Assembly: GCA_938003875.1 (NCBI GenBank)
Contig: CALKWO010000001.1
Span: 1 to 14,952, forward strand
DNA length: 14,952 bases
Reading direction: 5' to 3'
Origin: an uncultured bacterium
GTDB taxonomy: Bacteria; Planctomycetota; Uabimicrobiia; Uabimicrobiales; JABWCH01
A program made the position numbers and the translations under genes. Under the pieces are notes generated by a model. That model was not told where the DNA came from. It made no database searches and worked only from the letters and a program-made list of their open reading frames with translations. This document shows, in pieces, positions 10,744 through 14,952 of the stretch (position 1 is its first letter; every line of letters begins with the position of its first letter).

Positions 10744-12606
10744 ATGAACCAAGAAATTGTTGCTTCCTCTGCACAAAAAGAAAATAAAGGACAGGCATTG
10801 GACCCTGCCTCTATTTTAAGCCAGATTTTTCACTTTTTAAAAACCAGTCCCTCTTTAGATATTTTTATGGAAAAGCTCCTGGTAATGCTTGTGCGTCTCA
10901 CTAACGCAAGCGTAGCCTGTGCTTTCAGAAAGACAAGCGCAACGGAAATTGTTTGCCTGCAACAATACTTTAACCCTGCTTGCATACAATTCAAAGACAA
11001 TATCCTCATTGAAATCAAAAAAATGCTGGTGTCCATAAAAGAAAAAGAGAAAATTGTCTTATCTCGTATACAGTTGAATGAAGAAAAAAATTTCTATTCT
11101 TTGCTTACTCCCTTTTGTGAAGAAAGAGAGGTGAGCCTGAGCATACTCCTGGACATTCATGCCATCACTATGGTAGAACCCTTTATGGTAATCATGCAGC
11201 TTATCGCTGGATATTCGAATCTATATCTTTTGGAACAAAACAGTTCGCAAGGACAGATTCTAGCCCAACAAACTGCCTTTATCATTGAACTCGTGGATGG
11301 TGCTGCCCAAGAGATGGATATTGCAGGCGCATCCTATTTCTTGGTCAACCAGATGCAGCAACGCATGGGGTGCAATCAGGCAGTGCTTGGTTATATCCAT
11401 AAAAACCATGCTCGTCTGCTGGCTATTTCAGGCATGGCGAAATACAACTCGCGATCTCCTGTTGTGCATGCTTTCGAAAAGGCGATGGAGGAAACTATGC
11501 GAGAGCGGACACCCATCCAATTCCCTCAGCCATCGGAAAAAAAGATTTTGCAAAGCGACCTCGCTCATCAGCAGCTTGCAGAGTCAAGCCAGTTTGCCAC
11601 GGTATATTCTTTACCCCTTCTTGTACAAAAGGATATGATAGGAGTCTGGATTTTTCTATGGAAAGAAGAGCATACGATAAGCAGCGAAGAGAAAAATTTA
11701 ACCCAGGCAACCAGCGTTTCTGTAGCTCCTCTTTTGAAATTGCTTCTTAAAAATAAAAAAAATTCCCTTCACAAAGCATGGGAAGCCTGCCTTAAAGCCT
11801 GCTATAGCTATCGCTTTGCTTTCTTTATTCTAGCATTTTTATTCTTTTTGTGGTTTATGACGCTTCCTTTTGACTATGATATAAAAGCCCATTGTAAGCT
11901 CCAGCCCTCGGTTCGCAGAATGGTAGCTGCTCCCTTTGATGGGGTCTTGCTTCAAACCTATGTAAAGCAAGGGGATGTCATCCAAAAACCAGGTCATGTC
12001 ATGGCACTCTTGGACGGAAGAGAATTGCGATGGCAGCTTGTAGGGCTGGAAGCCGAAAGGTCAAAAATTTTAAAGCAATCCCAAATAGCACTGGCCAATG
12101 AAAAGGTTGCTGAATACCATATATCCAGACTAGAGATGCAAAATTTGGATATCCAAATCAAGCTTATCCAGGACAAGCTGTCTCGCCTGGAAATTCGCTC
12201 CCCTATCGAAGGAATCGTTCTTACAGGAGATTTGGAAAGAGCGCACGGTGTGCCCGTCAGCACAGGCCAGGTACTTTTCGAACTTGCGCCCCTTAGCACA
12301 ATGCTTGTAGAAGTCTATGCAGAAGCAAGCGATATTTCCCACATTTCGCAGGGATTGGACGGTGAAATCCAGCTAGAAGCCATCGCAGGGAAATATATTC
12401 CCATAAAAATCGAATCCATACTTCCTGAATCCGAAGTGCAGAACACGACCAATGTTTTTATATGCAGAGCTACGATACCAAATCCAGACCAAACGCTACA
12501 GCCAGGCATGGAAGGCACTGCCTATATTTTTTCTGGACAAAAGCCTCTATGGTGGATACTCCTCCATAAGCCTATAGAATGGATCAGGATGGAATTGTGG
12601 TTTTAG
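10744..12606 (+). CDS. GAF-domain sensor fused to HlyD adaptor (one membrane pass)
   Basis: A 620-aa protein with a large cytoplasmic part, one membrane helix and a periplasmic adaptor arm. Residues ~20-165 look like a degenerate GAF-type fold. Residues ~180-340 are a better GAF match: ASYFLVNQMQQRMGCNQAVLGY, LLAISGMAKYNSRS and VYSLPLLVQKDMIGVWIFLW. The single hydrophobic helix is ~357-374. The HlyD part follows: first lipoyl half ~385-430 (AAPFDGVLLQTYVKQGDVI), hairpin ~431-478, second lipoyl half ~480-520 (LEIRSPIEGIVLTGDL), beta-barrel to ~600 and an aromatic C-terminal tail. An AAAGGA site overlaps the stop of the preceding gene, and the start is 8 bases after it. GAF domains usually bind small ligands, so this could gate export from the cytoplasm; the ligand is unknown. 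It closes the operon. Confidence 0.88.
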   Translation: MNQEIVASSAQKENKGQALDPASILSQIFHFLKTSPSLDIFMEKLLVMLVRLTNASVACAFRKTSATEIVCLQQYFNPACIQFKDNILIEIKKMLVSIKEKEKIVLSRIQLNEEKNFYSLLTPFCEEREVSLSILLDIHAITMVEPFMVIMQLIAGYSNLYLLEQNSSQGQILAQQTAFIIELVDGAAQEMDIAGASYFLVNQMQQRMGCNQAVLGYIHKNHARLLAISGMAKYNSRSPVVHAFEKAMEETMRERTPIQFPQPSEKKILQSDLAHQQLAESSQFATVYSLPLLVQKDMIGVWIFLWKEEHTISSEEKNLTQATSVSVAPLLKLLLKNKKNSLHKAWEACLKACYSYRFAFFILAFLFFLWFMTLPFDYDIKAHCKLQPSVRRMVAAPFDGVLLQTYVKQGDVIQKPGHVMALLDGRELRWQLVGLEAERSKILKQSQIALANEKVAEYHISRLEMQNLDIQIKLIQDKLSRLEIRSPIEGIVLTGDLERAHGVPVSTGQVLFELAPLSTMLVEVYAEASDISHISQGLDGEIQLEAIAGKYIPIKIESILPESEVQNTTNVFICRATIPNPDQTLQPGMEGTAYIFSGQKPLWWILLHKPIEWIRMELWF

Positions 12607-12645
12607 ATTTTGGAAGAGAGGCAAGGTTTACGCTGCGACACTGTT

Positions 12646-12750
12646 TTACGCGAATACCACGAATTGATGAATTTCGGACCAAAACAAACTTGCCAAAGCT
12701 AGGCAAAGCTCTCCTACAATCAGCAAAAACATCAAAATAATTATTTTCAT
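12646..12750 (-). CDS. Doubtful 34-aa hydrophobic micro-ORF
   Basis: Reading the minus strand from ATG 12750-12748 gives 34 residues, starting MKIIILMFLLIVGELCLALA and ending at TAA 12648-12646. It has the look of a signal or single membrane segment: a Lys then a run of aliphatic residues. No good ribosome site is seen; only an AGAG directly abuts the ATG. AT-rich intergenic DNA often yields such hydrophobic short frames by chance. It is recorded because it is the only non-shadow frame in the gap. Confidence 0.15.
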   Translation of the reverse strand: MKIIILMFLLIVGELCLALASLFWSEIHQFVVFA

Positions 12751-12800
12751 CTCTATTGTTTTTGCTAGACTTTTCAAACGTAAAAACCTAAAATATAGTT

Positions 12801-13033
12801 GTTGAAAGCGGATATACTATTCTGGAAGCTTGACGTTTGTGTAAAAAGTCCTGATATATTTTTTTCGTTATCCTTATCATTATCGTTCTCTTTATCTAAG
12901 TCCTTTATAATTATCAGGATGCTTATCGATAACGATAAAGAGAAAGATAACGATAACGACTATTAAAAGACTTTTTACACAAGGCTCAAGCTTGACTTCT
13001 CGCTTGATTAAAGGTTATCTTCCGCTTTTCAAC
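12801..13033. repeat. Long imperfect inverted repeat (hairpin or MITE-like)
   Basis: Nested matching arms surround a centre near 12912. The outermost pair is GTTGAAAGCGGA at 12801-12812 and TCCGCTTTTCAAC at 13021-13033, differing by one extra T. The main pair is 12826-12850 and 12969-12993, 25 bases with 22 matches, including a perfect 14-bp stretch TTGTGTAAAAAGTC/GACTTTTTACACAA and AAGCTT at both ends. The inner arms are TTATC-type repeats at 12867-12896 facing GATAA-type repeats at 12928-12957. An alternative inner stem is TCCTGATA 12849-12856 with TATCAGGA 12912-12919. There is no transposase and no clear target-site duplication. It may be a folded transcript, a non-autonomous element or a recombination-prone spacer. 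Confidence 0.75.
12867..12957. repeat. Facing GATAAC-type hexamer arrays
   Basis: On the right (12928-12957) the units are GATAAC, GATAAA, GAGAAA, GATAAC, GATAAC. On the left (12867-12896) the complementary units are GTTATC, CTTATC, ATTATC, GTTCTC, TTTATC. Shifted by one unit, four left units pair with four right units, with mismatches only at the first base of a unit. The GAGAAA/GTTCTC variant occurs in both arms and aligns, which suggests the two arms arose by inverted duplication of one array. Confidence 0.75.
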
Positions 13034-13073
13034 TGGTTTTTCAATTTTTTTTCTTCTCTCATCTAAATTTTTG

Positions 13074-13103
13074 TTGATTTAAAAAATGGGGAAGTTATTT
13101 AAT
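13074..13103 (+). promoter_or_regulatory. Possible sigma-70-type promoter for the oxidoreductase gene
   Basis: TTGATT at 13074-13079 and TTTAAT at 13098-13103 are separated by 18 bases; the second matches TATAAT at five of six positions. The site lies 21 bases before the start codon, so the leader would be very short. AT-rich DNA gives such matches easily. Confidence 0.3.
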
Positions 13104-13124
13104 TCTGATCGCTAAGGAATTTTT

Positions 13125-14747
13125 ATGTTCGCAGGCAAACCATACCAATCCGAATCAATCCATGAACCTTTTGATGCTATTGTTATTGGCTCAGGACTTG
13201 GCGGTCTTACGGCAGCATCATTACTGGCAAAATCAGGTCTTAAAGTTTTAGTTTTAGAACGTCATTGGACGGCAGGAGGACTCACTCATACCTATGTACA
13301 TGAAGGATATGAATGTGAGGTAGGATTTCACTATTTAAACGATTCCATAGCAGAAAAAGAAAATTTAACACTACGTGAAATTTTCAATGATATTACCAAT
13401 GGCCAGCTAAAATGGGCATCTATGAAAAAAATTTATGACCGTTTTATTTTTCCAGATGCTACCTATGAAATGGTAGCAGGAAGAAACAGCTTTGTAGATA
13501 CTCTGGCAGGCTATTTTCCAGAAGAAAGAAAAACACTGGAACTATATTTAAAAATGGTAGATGAATTTGTTCATGCCCATAAAATTTTTTATGCACTATA
13601 TACTATGCCCCCATGGATAAAAGAAATTTTATCCCCTATTCTTAGCAAAAAATTCTTGCATTATTCTGATCGCACAGGATTAGAAGTGCTAAAAACAATT
13701 ACTCAAAATCCAAAACTTATTGGCGTACTGACAGCTCGTTTTGCCATGCATGCCCTCCCTCCAGGGCAAAGCAGTTTTATAACTACTGCACTCCCTTCAT
13801 TTGGCTTACTTGATGGTGGTGCCTATCCTGTGGGTGGCCCATCTCAAATTGCCCGTACCATTGAGGCTGTTATAGAACAAAATGGCGGTAAAGTTATGGT
13901 AGGAGCTGAAGTAAAAGAGATTCTCATCGTTAAAAATAGAGCTGTAGGCGTTAAGATGAAAAACGATGATGAAATTACCGCACCTATTATCATCAGCAAT
14001 GCAGGAATATGGAATACACTTCATTCCTTACTTCCTGAATCAATATCATCTCAATTTAAAATTTATAATTCTTTAAAAAATATAAAATTTTCCAAAGGAA
14101 ATATAACCCTTTCTGTAGGTTTCAAACAAGATGCATCTTCGCTAGGACTCGAGTCAACCAATACATGGATATTCCCTGGCTATGATCATGATGCCAATTT
14201 TAATGCTTATCAGGCTGATCCTTTATCTGCTCCCTTTCCTACTTTGTTTATTACATGTCCATCAGCAAAAGATCCTGATTGGAATCAAAGATACCCTGGA
14301 AAATCAACCTTAGATATCATGGTTAGTTCTTCTTATGAACATTTTAGTAAATGGGATGGGACAGAATGGCGTAAACGAGGGGAAGATTATCTGGCCTATA
14401 AAGAAAAATTTTCACAACGCATGTTAGATCAGCTCTATACTTATATGCCTCAACTTAAAGGGAAAGTGGATTTTTATGAACTTGCTACGCCTTTAACAAT
14501 GAAGCATTTTCATATATCACCCTATGGCGATATGACAGGTTTGGAACATACTCCAGCAAGATTTCGGCAGAAATGTTTATGCATACGTACTCCTATTCCA
14601 AACCTTTTTTTAACAGGTCATGATGTATTGATGGGAGGTATTGCACCAGCATTGTTCAGTGGAGTTTTGGCCGCATCTATAGTATTGAAACGAAATTTAC
14701 TAAGAAATTTCGCAACCAAATCCCCAAAAAATAAAAAGAGGAAATAA
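13125..14747 (+). CDS. FAD-dependent carotenoid isomerase/retinol saturase-like oxidoreductase
   Basis: A 540-aa flavoprotein of the phytoene desaturase/CrtISO/RetSat superfamily, which acts on the double bonds of polyenes or related lipids using FAD. The dinucleotide-binding fold is at the N-terminus: GSGLGG at 22-27 and the ribose-binding Glu45 in LVLERHWTAGG. A substrate region with YPVGGPSQIARTIEAVIEQNGG lies in the middle, followed by VMVGAEVKEI, typical of this family. The C-terminal FAD contact is PNLFLTGHDVLMGGIAPALFSG at about 492-513. The last residues are strongly basic. The length is normal for the family. An AAGGA site ends 6 bases before the ATG. No other carotenoid or isoprenoid gene is visible, so the true substrate is unknown; retinol-saturase-like members are often misnamed phytoene desaturases. 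Its DNA is more AT-rich than that of the upstream genes. Confidence 0.88.
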   Translation: MFAGKPYQSESIHEPFDAIVIGSGLGGLTAASLLAKSGLKVLVLERHWTAGGLTHTYVHEGYECEVGFHYLNDSIAEKENLTLREIFNDITNGQLKWASMKKIYDRFIFPDATYEMVAGRNSFVDTLAGYFPEERKTLELYLKMVDEFVHAHKIFYALYTMPPWIKEILSPILSKKFLHYSDRTGLEVLKTITQNPKLIGVLTARFAMHALPPGQSSFITTALPSFGLLDGGAYPVGGPSQIARTIEAVIEQNGGKVMVGAEVKEILIVKNRAVGVKMKNDDEITAPIIISNAGIWNTLHSLLPESISSQFKIYNSLKNIKFSKGNITLSVGFKQDASSLGLESTNTWIFPGYDHDANFNAYQADPLSAPFPTLFITCPSAKDPDWNQRYPGKSTLDIMVSSSYEHFSKWDGTEWRKRGEDYLAYKEKFSQRMLDQLYTYMPQLKGKVDFYELATPLTMKHFHISPYGDMTGLEHTPARFRQKCLCIRTPIPNLFLTGHDVLMGGIAPALFSGVLAASIVLKRNLLRNFATKSPKNKKRK

Positions 14748-14838
14748 TAACTGCTGTCAAAGCATGTTCATTTTCAAAGGGCGTAACCGCTAATGCGCTC
14801 GATGCCTGCGTAACTCCCATTATTCATTATATTTTTTT

Positions 14839-14854
14839 ATCAATCAATCAATCA
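14839..14854. repeat. Tetranucleotide repeat (ATCA)4
   Basis: Four perfect ATCA units end 2 bases before the ATG at 14857, occupying the place where a Shine-Dalgarno would normally be. A change in copy number would alter the leader of the following gene. Four units is short for an active contingency locus. Confidence 0.7.
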
Positions 14855-14856
14855 TT

Positions 14857-14952
14857 ATGAATTTCAGAAAATATATCCTTTTTTATAGCATTGCCTCTTT
14901 CTTTTTGCTTCTTTTCAGCTTGCTTTGGTGCAGTATCAGCGATGATTCTGCT
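14857..14952 (+). CDS. Start of an exported or membrane protein (cut by window edge)
   Basis: An open frame of 32 codons runs from ATG 14857 to the end of the window without a stop. It begins MNFRKYILFYSIASFFLLLF and continues through LLWC to ISDDSA. This has the charged start, hydrophobic core and polar exit of a signal peptide or N-terminal membrane anchor. A Cys at residue 25 follows the hydrophobic core, but Trp before it is unlike a standard lipobox. No clear ribosome site is present. The product cannot be identified from this fragment. Confidence 0.5.
   Translation, partial: MNFRKYILFYSIASFFLLLFSLLWCSISDDSA

Larger units (their letters stand above)
12607..13124. other. 518-bp gap: AT-rich, long palindrome, one doubtful short ORF
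   Basis: No confident gene lies here. From 12607 to about 12800 I see only a doubtful minus-strand micro-ORF (12646-12750). From about 12801 to 13033 there is an imperfect long inverted repeat with hexamer repeats in its core. From 13034 to 13124 the DNA is T-rich and carries a plausible promoter and ribosome site for the oxidoreductase gene. No intrinsic terminator with a GC-rich stem and T-run directly follows the export operon. Confidence 0.7.

Noticed and set aside
12646..12680. Dispersed repeat suggested by the ATTCGTG/CACGAAT-like text
   Set aside because: Only one imperfect occurrence is visible in the window, so repetition cannot be shown.
12986..13020. Intrinsic terminator formed by TCAAGC (12986-12991) and GCTTGA (13002-13007)
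   Set aside because: The stem is only 6 bp with a 10-base loop and no T-run follows it directly.
13125..14747. Firm assignment as phytoene desaturase in a carotenoid cluster
   Set aside because: No other carotenoid gene is in view, and the sequence looks closer to the CrtISO/retinol saturase branch; the substrate cannot be set from the sequence.

Overview
The window looks like a chromosomal segment from a Gram-negative bacterium of moderate to low GC. It encodes a lipid-anchored TolC-type outer-membrane channel and several periplasmic adaptors, so an outer membrane is certain. The mix of gene families (M50 protease fused to an HlyD adaptor, GAF-HlyD protein, short SecA-like ATPase, retinol-saturase-like flavoenzyme) would fit the PVC group (Planctomycetes/Verrucomicrobia/Lentisphaerae) or a related environmental lineage. 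That placement is from memory of the families and is not proven by the sequence.

Layout, all confident genes on the + strand. (1) Positions 1-84 hold a hexanucleotide array, (CGGGAA)4-CAGGAA in 30-bp blocks, cut by the window edge; each block carries a G-quadruplex-type motif. (2) Positions 161-4111 encode a large Eco57I/PglX-like DNA adenine methyltransferase of about 1316 aa, probably a defence or modification enzyme standing alone here. (3) A 69-bp gap has three TTTAGG-like hexamers and a small hairpin. (4) Positions 4181-12606 form a tight five-gene operon: TolC-like lipoprotein, M50 metalloprotease/HlyD fusion, truncated SecA-like ATPase, small HlyD adaptor, and GAF-HlyD membrane adaptor. 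(5) Positions 12607-13124 hold no confident gene. They contain a long imperfect palindrome (about 12801-13033) whose core is built from GATAAC-type hexamers. (6) Positions 13125-14747 encode a FAD-dependent carotenoid isomerase/retinol saturase-like oxidoreductase in more AT-rich DNA. (7) At 14857 a new gene with an N-terminal signal or membrane segment begins and runs off the window, preceded by four ATCA repeats.

The main interest is the five-gene operon. It has the outer-membrane tunnel and three adaptors of different topology expected of a tripartite exporter, but no ABC, RND or MFS pump. In their place are a polytopic zinc protease with an HlyD arm and a SecA-like motor. The motor keeps all visible ATPase motifs but stops where SecA's helical wing, two-helix finger and C-terminal linker would follow. 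The working inference is a SecA-driven, TolC-exiting protein export machine with a protease built into its inner-membrane part and a cytoplasmic GAF sensor on one adaptor. No substrate gene is visible in the window. A second theme is that three separate intergenic spaces each carry a different hexanucleotide array.
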